A stretch of 63,790 nucleotides of DNA. Source: an uncultured bacterium. Its GTDB lineage: Bacteria; Bacillota; Clostridia; Oscillospirales; Oscillospiraceae. A model generated the notes under the pieces. It worked only from the letters and a program-made list of their open reading frames with translations. It was not told the DNA's origin and did no database searches. Shown piece after piece: positions 1-7,339 of this stretch (the first letter of the stretch is position 1; each line of letters begins with the position of its first letter). Location: NCBI GenBank assembly GCA_947643715.1, contig CANRXB010000013.1, positions 1-63,790 on the forward strand, written 5' to 3'. The position numbers and the translations under genes were made by a program.

Positions 1-92
1 TCACCGGCGGCAGCGACTTCCACGGAGAGCTGGTCAAGCCCGACATCGCTCTGGCAGCCCTCCCCCTGGAACTGGACTGGCTGATGGGGTGA
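1..92 (+). CDS. PHP-domain phosphoesterase, C-terminal end (partial)
   Basis: The window opens inside a reading frame that gives 29 residues and stops with TGA at 90-92. The visible piece starts with TGGSDFHG, the late metal-ligand motif of PHP-domain phosphoesterases (YciV/TrpH type), followed by a short tail ending in LDWLMG. The family hydrolyses phosphate esters or short nucleic acids with metal ions held by His/Asp clusters. Only this motif is visible, so the substrate cannot be named. The gene runs in from the left edge and the tRNA promoter follows 73 bp later. Confidence 0.6.
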   Translation, partial: TGGSDFHGELVKPDIALAALPLELDWLMG

Positions 93-165
93 TGACGCCA
101 TGAGTAGAGCGAAGGGGGTCGGTATGGCCCCCTTCGCAAATAAATGAAGATCTGCAAAAAAGTTG

Positions 166-194
166 TTGACGATCTGCGCTTTCTGTGGTAATAT
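166..194 (+). promoter_or_regulatory. Promoter of tRNA-Leu
   Basis: A TTGACG -35 box at 166-171 and a TAATAT -10 box at 189-194 are separated by 17 bp and lie about 27 bp before the first base of the tRNA. An overlapping TATAAT at 192-197 has a poorer 20-bp spacing. This is a good sigma-A type promoter for the tRNA. Confidence 0.7.
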
Positions 195-220
195 AATGCA
201 CGTACCGAGCGAAGGTCGAT

Positions 221-307
221 GCGCGAGTGGTGGAATTGGTAGACTCGCTGGCTTCAGGTGCCAGTGCTCGCAAGGGCGTGCGGGTTCGACTCCCGCCTCG
301 CGCACCA
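221..307 (+). tRNA. tRNA-Leu (anticodon CAG)
   Basis: This is a complete type II tRNA with a long variable arm. The 7-bp acceptor GCGCGAG (221-227) pairs with CTCGCGC (297-303), and ACCA is encoded at 304-307. The anticodon stem CTGGC/GCCAG encloses the loop TTCAGGT, giving anticodon CAG, which reads CUG leucine codons. CTG is the dominant Leu codon in the surrounding genes. The T-loop GTTCGAC is canonical. Confidence 0.95.
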
Positions 308-312
308 TGAAA

Positions 313-373
313 AGTTGGCAAACTCTGTGGTCAGGATATGACCAGCTCAAGAGTTTGCCAGCTTTTCTTTTTT
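313..373 (+). terminator. Rho-independent terminator of tRNA-Leu
   Basis: A 14-bp stem is formed by 313-326 and 350-363 with one G-T type mismatch. The loop holds a second small hairpin (TGGTCA/TGACCA). A T-rich tract follows at 363-373. It closes the tRNA transcript. Confidence 0.8.
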
Positions 374-388
374 GTCGGTTCAGTAAAA

Positions 389-604
389 ATGACAAAGCAC
401 GTTTGGAAGGTCTGCCTTCCCGCCAGGGCCCTGCTCCGGGATGCGGGCTGTGAGGACATGGCCCTGACCGCCACGATCTTCGTGGATGCCAACGGCGGGG
501 CCATGGAGGGCGGCGGATACGAAGACCTTCCCGTCGTTTTTCTGGACGCCGTGGGCGTGGCTTTGAAGGAAATCGGAAAGGCGGAGATCGCGCTTGAAAG
601 ATAA
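389..604 (+). CDS. Hypothetical protein, 71 aa, upstream of CXXC/Fe-S operon
   Basis: The ATG at 389 opens a frame of 71 codons with coding-like GC3. The product (MTKHVWKVCLPARALL...) has no motif that I recognise. Its C-terminal half (IFVDANGGAMEGGGYEDL...) could be part of a small globular domain. The 3' end overlaps the next gene by 11 bp, which suggests translational coupling. There is no clear Shine-Dalgarno before 389, and an in-frame ATG at 458 is a possible alternative start. It lies directly after the tRNA terminator, so it may be the remnant of a longer gene whose 5' end was lost. Confidence 0.4.
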   Translation: MTKHVWKVCLPARALLRDAGCEDMALTATIFVDANGGAMEGGGYEDLPVVFLDAVGVALKEIGKAEIALER

Positions 605-740
605 GACTGTCCTATTCATGCGGTATGGGCTGTTGGGGCTGGCGATCGTCCTGATCGCGGTGGGCCTTTTGAAGCGGGAGCACTTGGAGGTCATGCAAAA
701 GGCGGTGAAGATTTGTCTGGAATGCATCGGGATCGGGTAA
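594..740 (+). CDS. CD1871A-like small CXXC membrane protein
   Basis: A TTG start at 594 gives a 48-aa protein with one hydrophobic segment (about residues 9-25) and a C-terminal tail AVKICLECIGIG. That tail is the signature of the small CD1871A family of CXXC-motif proteins, which commonly sits beside membrane 4Fe-4S proteins in Clostridia. It overlaps the gene before it by 11 bp and the Fe-S gene after it by 19 bp. The three are probably translated as one unit. The role is unproven; the two Cys could hold metal or act in thiol redox chemistry next to the Fe-S partner. Confidence 0.7.
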   Translation: MKDKTVLFMRYGLLGLAIVLIAVGLLKREHLEVMQKAVKICLECIGIG

Positions 741-1627
741 GAGCCCAAGGCGCGAAAAAGCGCCTCTCCTTTCAACGCGTGGTGCAGCTCCTCTCTGCCG
801 TCCTGACCAACGGTTATCTGATCGGCTTCCAGCGGGGCAAGATCTTTACCGGCGGCACGAAAGCGGTATGCGTCCCGGTCCTCAACTGTTACTCCTGCCC
901 CGGCGCGTTGGGGGCCTGTCCCATCGGTTCCCTCCAGGCGGCGGTGGGCGGCCTGAAGCACCATTTCCCGTTCTATGTCCTGGGCCTGCTGATGCTGTTC
1001 GGCATCGTCCTGGGCCGGGTGGTCTGCGGCCTGCTGTGCCCCTTTGGGCTGGTGCAGGATCTGCTCCATAAGATCCCGGTCCCCAAGTTGGAGGTCCCGA
1101 AGAAGATCGACCGGCCCGCCCGTTACCTCAAATACATCGTCCTGCTGGTGCTGGTGATCGGCCTGCCCGCCTTTGCCGTGACTGAGTTCGGGGTGACGCC
1201 GCCCTATTTCTGTAAGTATCTCTGCCCTGCCGGAACGCTGGGCGGCGGTATCCCGCTGCTGCTGGCCGATCCGTCCCTGAGGAAGCTGGCCGGTGCGCTG
1301 TTCAGTTGGAAAGCCCTGGTGCTGGCGGCGATCCTGGTGGCGTCCATGTCCATCCACCGTCCGTTCTGCCGGTATCTCTGCCCCTTGGGCGCGTCCTATT
1401 CCCTGTTCAACCGTTTCAGCTTTTTCCAGATGCGCTTGGACGAGGACAAGTGCATCGGCTGCAAGAAGTGCGAGCGGTCCTGCCCGATGGCGGTAGAGGT
1501 CACGAAGGACATCAACGGCCCGGAGTGCATCCGCTGTGGGGCGTGCAAGTCCGTCTGTCCTGTGGGGGCGATCGATTCCGGCTTCACCTGCAAATCGAAG
1601 CTTCCACGGCGGGAGGCAAAGCGGTGA
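722..1627 (+). CDS. Membrane 4Fe-4S binding protein (NapH/NosR-like)
   Basis: This is a 301-aa membrane protein. It has several hydrophobic segments, and cysteine motifs of the NapH/CcoG type sit at membrane edges: LNCYSCPGALGACPIG, CGLLCPFGL, CKYLCPAG and CRYLCPLG. Near the C-terminus are two classical 4Fe-4S ferredoxin motifs, CIGCKKCERSCP and CIRCGACKSVCP. Such proteins pass electrons between a membrane quinol or flavoprotein and soluble partners. The ATG at 722 is preferred to an upstream in-frame TTG at 713; both lie inside the preceding CXXC gene. The electron acceptor is not evident from the neighbours. Confidence 0.8.
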   Translation: MHRDRVRAQGAKKRLSFQRVVQLLSAVLTNGYLIGFQRGKIFTGGTKAVCVPVLNCYSCPGALGACPIGSLQAAVGGLKHHFPFYVLGLLMLFGIVLGRVVCGLLCPFGLVQDLLHKIPVPKLEVPKKIDRPARYLKYIVLLVLVIGLPAFAVTEFGVTPPYFCKYLCPAGTLGGGIPLLLADPSLRKLAGALFSWKALVLAAILVASMSIHRPFCRYLCPLGASYSLFNRFSFFQMRLDEDKCIGCKKCERSCPMAVEVTKDINGPECIRCGACKSVCPVGAIDSGFTCKSKLPRREAKR

Positions 1628-1667
1628 CGATACAGGCAAAGGCTGCGTGCGGAGAGAACTTTTGCAG

Positions 1668-1945
1668 GGAATGTCCAAGCTAAAGCTATTTATAACATTC
1701 ACAATAAAAATGACACTTTCACAGTGGAAGGGGTCAACGCTGACTTACGCCATCATATCCCTACGCTGGCACGGCGCAGCAGGTGTTTTCCTCGAAAGCT
1801 GGAAAACCTCCAAGCTGTCTTGGCTGTTTTCGTACGGGCCTATGATCGCTTCGGACTCCAAACGCACCTCTATCGTTCCAGACATCCCGGTACTTCTGTC
1901 CCCTTTTCTGTTTTGACTTCCTTTGACTGCGTGCTTGGACACTCC
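1668..1945 (+). mobile_element. IS1-family element remnant 1 (both ends, deleted interior)
   Basis: The left end (1668-1689, containing TGTCCAAGCTAAAGCTAT) and the right end (CTTGGACACTCC, ending at 1945) match the ends of the second element at 7340-8011. The left inverted repeat is joined directly to the last third of a transposase frame reading TVEGVNADLRHHIP and LARRSRCFPRKLE, the C-terminal region of IS1-type DDE transposases. The N-terminal and catalytic parts are missing, so this is a non-autonomous, MITE-like deletion derivative of 278 bp. No target duplication is visible. Confidence 0.75.
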
Positions 1946-1981
1946 TGCCGTATGCTCCCTCTGTACTTTCGGGACGCGATC

Positions 1982-1990
1982 TGGTATAAT
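1982..1990 (+). promoter_or_regulatory. Extended -10 promoter before pcrA
   Basis: TGG followed by TATAAT (1985-1990) forms an extended -10 element 31 bp before the pcrA start, with no convincing -35 box. An AAAGG Shine-Dalgarno-like sequence lies about 10 bp before the ATG at 2021. Confidence 0.6.
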
Positions 1991-2020
1991 GGACACACTT
2001 GACGAAAAGGATTGATCCTC

Positions 2021-4516
2021 ATGTTGACACAGCAGCAGGAACTGGAATTCTGCCGCCTCCGCCGGGAGGTCATCGCTCAAAACCACCGGGAGCTCAACCC
2101 GGAACAGCAAAAGGCCGTGCTGGCCACCGAGGGCCCGCTGCTGCTGCTGGCGGGCGCCGGCTCGGGCAAGACCACCGTGCTCATCCACCGGGTGGCCAAC
2201 CTCATCCGCTATGGCCGCGGGTCGGATTCCACCGAGGTGCCGGAGTGGGTGACGCAGGACGATTTGGATTTCCTGGCCCGGTATGCCCAGCAGCCCGATC
2301 CGGACGACCGCTCCCAGGCCGACCGCCTTTGCGCCCTGGAGCCCGCCGCCCCCTGGTCCATCATCGCCATCACCTTTACCAACAAGGCCGCCGGAGAGCT
2401 GAAAGCCCGGCTGGAACGGCTGCTGGGCCCCGCCGTCCGGGACGTATGGGCCTCCACCTTCCACTCCGCCTGCGTGCGCATCCTGCGCCGGGACATCGAG
2501 AAGCTGGGCTTCCCCTCCTCCTTCACCATCTACGACTCCGACGATTCCCAGCGGGTGATGAAGGAGTGTATCCGGGAGCTGGGCTTCGACGACAAGGCGT
2601 TCCCGCCCCGCTCCGTGCTCAGCGCCATCTCCCGAGCGAAGGACAAGCTGCAGTCGTCCGCCGACTTCGCGCAGGACTGCGAGCGGTCCGGGGACTTCCG
2701 CCTGCAAAAGATCGCCAAGCTGTACGCCGCTTACGAGCGGCGGCTGTGGGAGGCCGGGGCGCTGGATTTCGACGACATCATCCTCCACACCGTCCGGCTG
2801 CTGCAAAAGGACGAGCTGACCCTCGCCTATTACCAGCGCAAGTTCCGTTACGTCCTCATCGACGAGTATCAGGACACCAACAACCTCCAATACCTCCTGG
2901 CCTCCCTTCTGGCGGGGGGCTATGAGAACATCTGCGTGGTGGGGGACGACGACCAGTCCATCTACCGCTTCCGGGGAGCCACCATCGAGAACATCCTCTC
3001 CTTCGAGGACCAGTACAAGGGCTGCCGCACCATCCGCCTGGAGCAGAACTACCGCTCCACCAAGAACATCCTGGCCGCGGCCAACGCCGTGATCCGCCAC
3101 AACCAGGGCCGCAAGGGCAAGGAGCTGTGGACGGCGGGGGACACGGGGGAAAAGGTGTGCCTCTACACCGCCATGAACGAGAACGACGAGGCCCGGTTCG
3201 TGGCGAACAAGCTCATGGAGGACTACCGGGCCGGGGCGCACTGGAACGACCACGCCATCCTCTACCGGATGAACGCCCAGTCCAACTTGATGGAGGTGGC
3301 CTTGAAGCGCAACGGCATCCCTTACCGGATCGTCGGCGGCACCCGGTTCTTTGACCGCGCCGAGGTCAAGGACATGCTGGCCTATCTGTGCGCCATCCAG
3401 AACCACGCCGACGACCTGCGGCTGAGCCGTATCATCAACGTCCCTCCCCGGGGGATCGGTCAGGCCACGGTGGAGAAGGCCCGGACCATCGCCGGAGCGC
3501 GGGGGCTTTCCCTGTGGGACGTGATCTCCAGCGCCGGGATCTACCCCGAGCTGCAAAAACCCGCCGGGAAGCTGGTCCAGTTCACGGCCATGATCGACGA
3601 GCTCGCCGCCCTGTCCCAGACCATGGCCCTGCCCGACTTCTATGAGGAGGTCGTGGCCAGGACCGGCTACGCCGCCATGCTCCAGGCCAAGGACGACGCC
3701 GAGAGCCGCACCCGGCTGGAGAACGTGCGGGAGCTGCTCACCTCCATCCACGGCTACATAGAGAACAACGAAGGAGAGCCCTCTTTGGCCGGCTTCCTGG
3801 ACGAGATCGCGCTGTACACCGATCTGGACGACCACGATCCGAACGAGGACGCGGTGGTGATGATGACCATGCACTCCGCCAAGGGGCTGGAGTTCCCCAC
3901 GGTGTTCGTGGTGGGCATGGAGGAGGGCATCTTCCCCGGCATCCGGGCCATCGGCGAGGCGGAGGAGATGGAGGAGGAGCGGCGGCTGTGCTACGTGGCC
4001 CTCACCCGGGCCAAGGAGCGGCTGTACCTCACCTGCGCGGGGCAGCGGATGCTCTTCGGCCGCACCAGCAACAACCGGCCCTCCCGGTTCGCCGGAGAGA
4101 TCCCGGCGGAGCTGCTGGAGCAGTCGGGCCGGTCCTACCTGGACCCCGCGCCCCAGGAGGACTGGGACGATACGCGGTCGGCCGCGCCCCAGGTCTCCAC
4201 CTGGCGGGAGCCCTACCGGCAGGCCCAGCCACGCTCCGACTACGGCGGCGGGGAGCGGCGCAGCACCTATGTCCCCAGCCGCCCGCAGAAGCCGCCCGCC
4301 CGGCCCGCCCCCCGGCCCAGCTCCTTCACCAGCGCCCCCGGGCCTGTGTCTGAATATCAGAAGGGGGACAGGCTGGAGCACAAGGCTTTTGGCCGGGGCA
4401 TGGTGCGCTCCGTCCAGAAGGTGGGCGGGGACGTGCTGCTGGAGATCGCTTTCGAGAGCGCGGGCGTCAAACGCCTGATGTTGAGATACACCGAGCGGTT
4501 CATCAAAAAACTGTGA
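2021..4516 (+). CDS. pcrA: ATP-dependent DNA helicase PcrA/UvrD
   Basis: This is an 831-aa superfamily 1A helicase that unwinds DNA 3'-5' in repair, in replication restart and against RecA filaments or stalled polymerase. All core motifs are visible: Walker A AGAGSGKTT (about 44-52), DEYQDTN, VVGDDDQSIYRFRGA, LEQNYRST, MTMHSAKGLEFP and YVALTRAKERLYLT. The C-terminus holds a Pro-rich linker and then the Tudor-like RNA-polymerase-binding segment GDRLEHKAFGRG. The length is a little above that of B. subtilis PcrA. The 36-aa stretch after motif I (SDSTEVPEWVTQDDLDFLA...) is an insertion relative to typical PcrA. Cotranscription with the next gene is likely. Confidence 0.95.
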   Translation: MLTQQQELEFCRLRREVIAQNHRELNPEQQKAVLATEGPLLLLAGAGSGKTTVLIHRVANLIRYGRGSDSTEVPEWVTQDDLDFLARYAQQPDPDDRSQADRLCALEPAAPWSIIAITFTNKAAGELKARLERLLGPAVRDVWASTFHSACVRILRRDIEKLGFPSSFTIYDSDDSQRVMKECIRELGFDDKAFPPRSVLSAISRAKDKLQSSADFAQDCERSGDFRLQKIAKLYAAYERRLWEAGALDFDDIILHTVRLLQKDELTLAYYQRKFRYVLIDEYQDTNNLQYLLASLLAGGYENICVVGDDDQSIYRFRGATIENILSFEDQYKGCRTIRLEQNYRSTKNILAAANAVIRHNQGRKGKELWTAGDTGEKVCLYTAMNENDEARFVANKLMEDYRAGAHWNDHAILYRMNAQSNLMEVALKRNGIPYRIVGGTRFFDRAEVKDMLAYLCAIQNHADDLRLSRIINVPPRGIGQATVEKARTIAGARGLSLWDVISSAGIYPELQKPAGKLVQFTAMIDELAALSQTMALPDFYEEVVARTGYAAMLQAKDDAESRTRLENVRELLTSIHGYIENNEGEPSLAGFLDEIALYTDLDDHDPNEDAVVMMTMHSAKGLEFPTVFVVGMEEGIFPGIRAIGEAEEMEEERRLCYVALTRAKERLYLTCAGQRMLFGRTSNNRPSRFAGEIPAELLEQSGRSYLDPAPQEDWDDTRSAAPQVSTWREPYRQAQPRSDYGGGERRSTYVPSRPQKPPARPAPRPSSFTSAPGPVSEYQKGDRLEHKAFGRGMVRSVQKVGGDVLLEIAFESAGVKRLMLRYTERFIKKL

Positions 4517-4526
4517 GGAGGAGCCT

Positions 4527-4859
4527 ATGCGTATCACGATCGGCGTCCTAGCCGTCCTGTTCGGCCTGCTGCATCTCGTGGCGGCGGCCAGCCAGTACCG
4601 ATCCAGCGAGCCCGCCGCCCGAGGCAGCGCCGTCATCATGGCGTGCGGGGGCATCGCCGTCGTCTGCGCCGCGGCCGTCCACCTCATCGGGGGATCGGCG
4701 ATCCCCTACGTGGACGCGCTGTCTGCCGGGACGGGCTGCCTGCTCGCCTGCTTCGCGGCATACCTCAACGGGAAGCGGGCGGGGAAGCTCCATCCATCCC
4801 ATCATATCGTCCGGGGCGCGGTGTCCGTCCTACTGGTGGCCGGTCTCCTCCTCTGGTGA
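4527..4859 (+). CDS. Hypothetical membrane protein, 110 aa
   Basis: The start follows the pcrA stop by 10 bp behind a strong GAGGAGG ribosome site, so it is in the pcrA operon. The 110-aa product has four hydrophobic segments (about residues 3-20, 34-53, 60-80 and 93-110) and short basic loops. No family was recognised. It is a small integral membrane protein of unknown role. Confidence 0.75.
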   Translation: MRITIGVLAVLFGLLHLVAAASQYRSSEPAARGSAVIMACGGIAVVCAAAVHLIGGSAIPYVDALSAGTGCLLACFAAYLNGKRAGKLHPSHHIVRGAVSVLLVAGLLLW

Positions 4860-4891
4860 GCCTGGCGCGGCGCCCGGACCGGCCCAGGAAA

Positions 4892-4940
4892 AACGGCTGC
4901 GGCAAGAGGGTCCTCCCCTCCTGCCGCAGCCGTTCCTTTT
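4892..4940. terminator. Bidirectional terminator between converging genes
   Basis: A perfect 13-bp stem (4892-4904 with 4922-4934) has a T-rich run on the plus side (CCTTTTTG) and TTTTCC on the minus side. It sits between the pcrA operon and the converging kinase gene, so it probably stops both transcripts. Confidence 0.8.
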
Positions 4941-4953
4941 TGCTCCGTTATGG

Positions 4954-6033
4954 TCACGCACTTCCGTCCTGTCCCTCCAGACGGTAGTCGCACCGAGACG
5001 CCACATCGTAGGCCGAGAGATACCGCTCCTCCAGTGGGATCCATCTCTCCCGGAACGTCTGGGCGCTCTCCGCCCCCTCCCGGGCGGCGATGCGCCGCGC
5101 CTGGCACGCCCGATCCACACGGAGGAAGGCCCGCAGGTCATAGTGCTCCCACAGGGCGGGATGGCAGGCGTAGGAGCCTTCCACCAGCACCACCGGGGCT
5201 GGTGAGAGATCCACCGGCTCCAGCAGCCGCTGCGTATGGCAATCGAAGGGCCGGTATACCGGCCTCTCTCCCCGGCGCAGAGGGAGCAGCACTTCCTCCA
5301 GGAACCGCTCGTGGTCCACGTTGCCGCCGGGCTGGGCATACCGCTCTGGGGAACGCTGCTGGGGACGAAGGAAGAAGTGGTCCATATGGACGACGCTCCA
5401 GCCATACCGTTCCCCCAAACGTGCGGCCAGGGTCGTCTTGCCGGAGGCGCACCGGCCGTCCAGCGCCACGATGGCCCGGCCCCGGCGTTCGCTCAGCTCC
5501 CGTACCTCCTGTACCATCAGAGTGAGGCAGACCGAACGGAGCACCACCCGGTAGGCGGGCCGGTACGCCGCTCGATATCCCGCGCTGTGGGAGACCGGCG
5601 GACAGCCGGACGCCAGATAAGGGCCCAGGTACGTTTCCAGCTCCCCAGCCGAGAAGCCGAAGGCCCCTTCCTGGGCCAGTTGGCGCAGCACATCCAGTTT
5701 CTCCAGGAACGCGTCCATGCTGCCTCGGCGGAGCCGCGCCGAGCGGATGAGATCCCGGTCCAGCGCCTCCAACGGGTAGCTCTCCGGGTCCAGGCCCTGG
5801 AGCTGGATCCGCACCAGGCCGTTCCCGATGTCCTCCGCCAACGCAGCGGCAGGATCGCGGGGGACGCTCGCGAACTCCGCCCGGAGCCTGTCCAAGCTCT
5901 GGTCGGGATCGGCGATGAGATGTCCGCTGCCGAACTCGTTCTGGTAGATCAGCTTCACCCCATCGGCAGGGGCCATCGCGGGATATCGCCGGGCGTGCGC
6001 GGCCAGCACCTGCCGCAGTTCCTCATGGAGCAT
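4954..6033 (-). CDS. Uridine-kinase-like P-loop protein with N-terminal extra domain
   Basis: This 359-aa protein has two parts. Residues about 1-180 form an uncharacterised helical domain (MLHEELRQVLAAHARRYPAM...) found fused to kinases in Clostridia. Residues about 185-359 are a uridine/cytidine-kinase-like P-loop domain with Walker A DGRCASGKTT, the acceptor segment VVHMDHFFL and the base region VLVEGSYACH. The enzyme would phosphorylate a nucleoside or related alcohol using ATP or GTP, but the substrate is not certain. It stands alone, with a GGAGGCG ribosome site before the ATG and the bidirectional terminator after it. Confidence 0.75.
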   Translation of the reverse strand: MLHEELRQVLAAHARRYPAMAPADGVKLIYQNEFGSGHLIADPDQSLDRLRAEFASVPRDPAAALAEDIGNGLVRIQLQGLDPESYPLEALDRDLIRSARLRRGSMDAFLEKLDVLRQLAQEGAFGFSAGELETYLGPYLASGCPPVSHSAGYRAAYRPAYRVVLRSVCLTLMVQEVRELSERRGRAIVALDGRCASGKTTLAARLGERYGWSVVHMDHFFLRPQQRSPERYAQPGGNVDHERFLEEVLLPLRRGERPVYRPFDCHTQRLLEPVDLSPAPVVLVEGSYACHPALWEHYDLRAFLRVDRACQARRIAAREGAESAQTFRERWIPLEERYLSAYDVASRCDYRLEGQDGSA

Positions 6034-6129
6034 GACGACGCCTCCGATCGTTCTCTTTTGGGTCTTCGCGCGAAACTCCCAACTTATTTTTATGTTCCTG
6101 ATGCTTCATAATCATACCCTGCTGTATTT

Positions 6130-6423
6130 TTATTCAAACCGATATCCACCGCCATCTTTATCCGTATCTATAAATATCGTATTCTTGTTTTCCTTCTGTT
6201 TTATGCCATAAACTGCTACGATGTCCTCACCATCACGGTCAAATACAGTTGGCATCACATCTTTATAAGCCTTTGCTCCACCAAGAAATTGTAAAAGGCG
6301 CATCTTCGCTTCTAAAGAAGTTGCTTGTATTGATATTTTTTTGTTTGTTTTCTTATCCCTCAAATGTGCTGCTAGCCCGTTTTTAGATTCATATTCTTCT
6401 ATATAGCACTCCCACCTAATCAC
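6130..6423 (-). CDS. Hypothetical low-GC protein, 97 aa
   Basis: A GTG start at 6423 follows a GGGAGG ribosome site by about 11 bp. The product (MIRWECYIEEYESKNG...) is 97 aa, hydrophilic and Lys/Glu-rich, with predicted strands and no known motif. The base composition is clearly AT-richer than all neighbours, with codons such as ATA, AAA and TAT, so the gene was probably acquired recently. It lies in the segment bracketed by the two IS remnants. Function unknown. Confidence 0.6.
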   Translation of the reverse strand: MIRWECYIEEYESKNGLAAHLRDKKTNKKISIQATSLEAKMRLLQFLGGAKAYKDVMPTVFDRDGEDIVAVYGIKQKENKNTIFIDTDKDGGGYRFE

Positions 6424-6497
6424 TAACTATTACCTCCCGATTTGTGATATTGATTCAATTCAGTTTACTGGGAACACAAAGTCAAATTGGGACTCGC

Positions 6498-6538
6498 GAA
6501 AAACGGGGGCTGCTGCCACCCATCGGGGCGGATGCAGC
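6498..6538 (-). terminator. Probable terminator of ECF S-component gene
   Basis: On the minus strand an imperfect stem (6538-6525 with 6521-6509) is followed by GTTTTTC (6504-6498). It lies directly downstream of the ECF transporter gene. The stem contains mismatches, so this is moderate evidence. Confidence 0.45.
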
Positions 6539-6562
6539 GTTTCCCCGACCGGACTTGGGGGT

Positions 6563-7126
6563 TCAGACGGCCGCTTCCTTGTCCGGCCGCTTCCCAAGGC
6601 TGCGGGGCGGGATCAGACCGGCTCGGGTGAGCGCCGCCACCAATGCCGGCACCAGCAGCAGGTGCAGGACGATCCCCGGGACGGCCTCCACCAGATACGC
6701 TCCCGCCCACAGGGCCAAGGAGTAGGACTGCCCGCCGCCCAGCATGAACAGCGCACGGGCCACGCCTCCAGCCACCCGGCCCAGCAGCATGGCAGGCGCC
6801 AGGGCGCAATAGACATCCACATAGGGCCTCCCGGTGTGCACCAGCTCCATCAGCACGCCGCAGACCAGGCCGTATACGCACAGCTCTGGGATCATATGGA
6901 CCAGGGCCGCTGTGGGCGGCATCCCGGTGATCATGCTGGCCACGATGGGTCCGGCCACGCCGCAGAACGCACCGTAGGGCCAGCCGCACACCAGGCCGCA
7001 CAGCAGCACCGGGATGTGCATGGGGGAGAACACGCTGCCCAAGGCCAGCATGTGGAACGCCGGGGGCAGCACGCTGCAAAGAGCGGTACAGATCGCGCAG
7101 AACGTGATCTTTTTTATCGACGACAT
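6563..7126 (-). CDS. ECF transporter S component (vitamin substrate-binding subunit)
   Basis: This is a 187-aa integral membrane protein with about six hydrophobic segments. Residues about 36-46 read FSPMHIPVLLC, and a TGMPPTAALVHMIPEL stretch follows. This pattern is typical of energy-coupling-factor S components of the pantothenate/HMP-like group. S components bind a vitamin and dock on a shared EcfT-EcfA module, which is not in this window. The ligand cannot be told from sequence. It is monocistronic and preceded by a 160-nt leader with a terminator hairpin, which implies ligand-controlled expression. The ATG is at 7126 with an AGGAGG site upstream. Confidence 0.75.
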   Translation of the reverse strand: MSSIKKITFCAICTALCSVLPPAFHMLALGSVFSPMHIPVLLCGLVCGWPYGAFCGVAGPIVASMITGMPPTAALVHMIPELCVYGLVCGVLMELVHTGRPYVDVYCALAPAMLLGRVAGGVARALFMLGGGQSYSLALWAGAYLVEAVPGIVLHLLLVPALVAALTRAGLIPPRSLGKRPDKEAAV

Positions 7127-7290
7127 GGGGATACCTCCTCAAAGATGGGATCGGTGCAGGCAAAAAAAGCACGCCCTTTCTCTTGGAGAAAGCGCGCGCC
7201 TTCCTGGCACACAGATCGCAGATATGGAAAAACGCGAGGGGCACAGGCGCTCCGGCGCCCTGCGGCCAGCTTCATGCCGACCTTTTCCCA
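7127..7290 (-). promoter_or_regulatory. Structured 5' leader with attenuator, candidate riboswitch
   Basis: Between the promoter and the ECF S-component start lies a leader of about 160 nt. On the minus strand it contains a GC-rich region with a strong hairpin (CAGGGCGC-CGGA-GCGCCTG), then a hairpin whose arms are about 7205-7192 and 7187-7171, ending in a run of seven T (about 7170-7164). That last hairpin has the form of an intrinsic terminator placed just before the ribosome site. I compared it by eye with THF, TPP, cobalamin, FMN, ZTP, preQ1 and SAM consensus elements and found no convincing match. Confidence 0.5.
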
Positions 7291-7293
7291 CCT

Positions 7294-7322
7294 ATCATAG
7301 CGGAAAGTGGAGCCGGTGTCAA
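7294..7322 (-). promoter_or_regulatory. Promoter of ECF S-component transcript
   Basis: Read on the minus strand, TTGACA (7322-7317) and TATGAT (7299-7294) are separated by exactly 17 bp. It drives the structured leader and the ECF gene. Confidence 0.75.
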
Positions 7323-7339
7323 GGCTGCGTGCAAAAGTG

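Noticed and set aside
1745-4687. Minus-strand open frame of 980 codons opposite pcrA
   Set aside because: Antisense to a motif-perfect PcrA helicase; its composition is typical of GC-rich shadow frames.
7127-7290. Assignment of the ECF leader to THF, TPP, cobalamin, ZTP, FMN, preQ1 or SAM riboswitches
   Set aside because: Conserved core strings of these classes could not be found by eye; left as unclassified.
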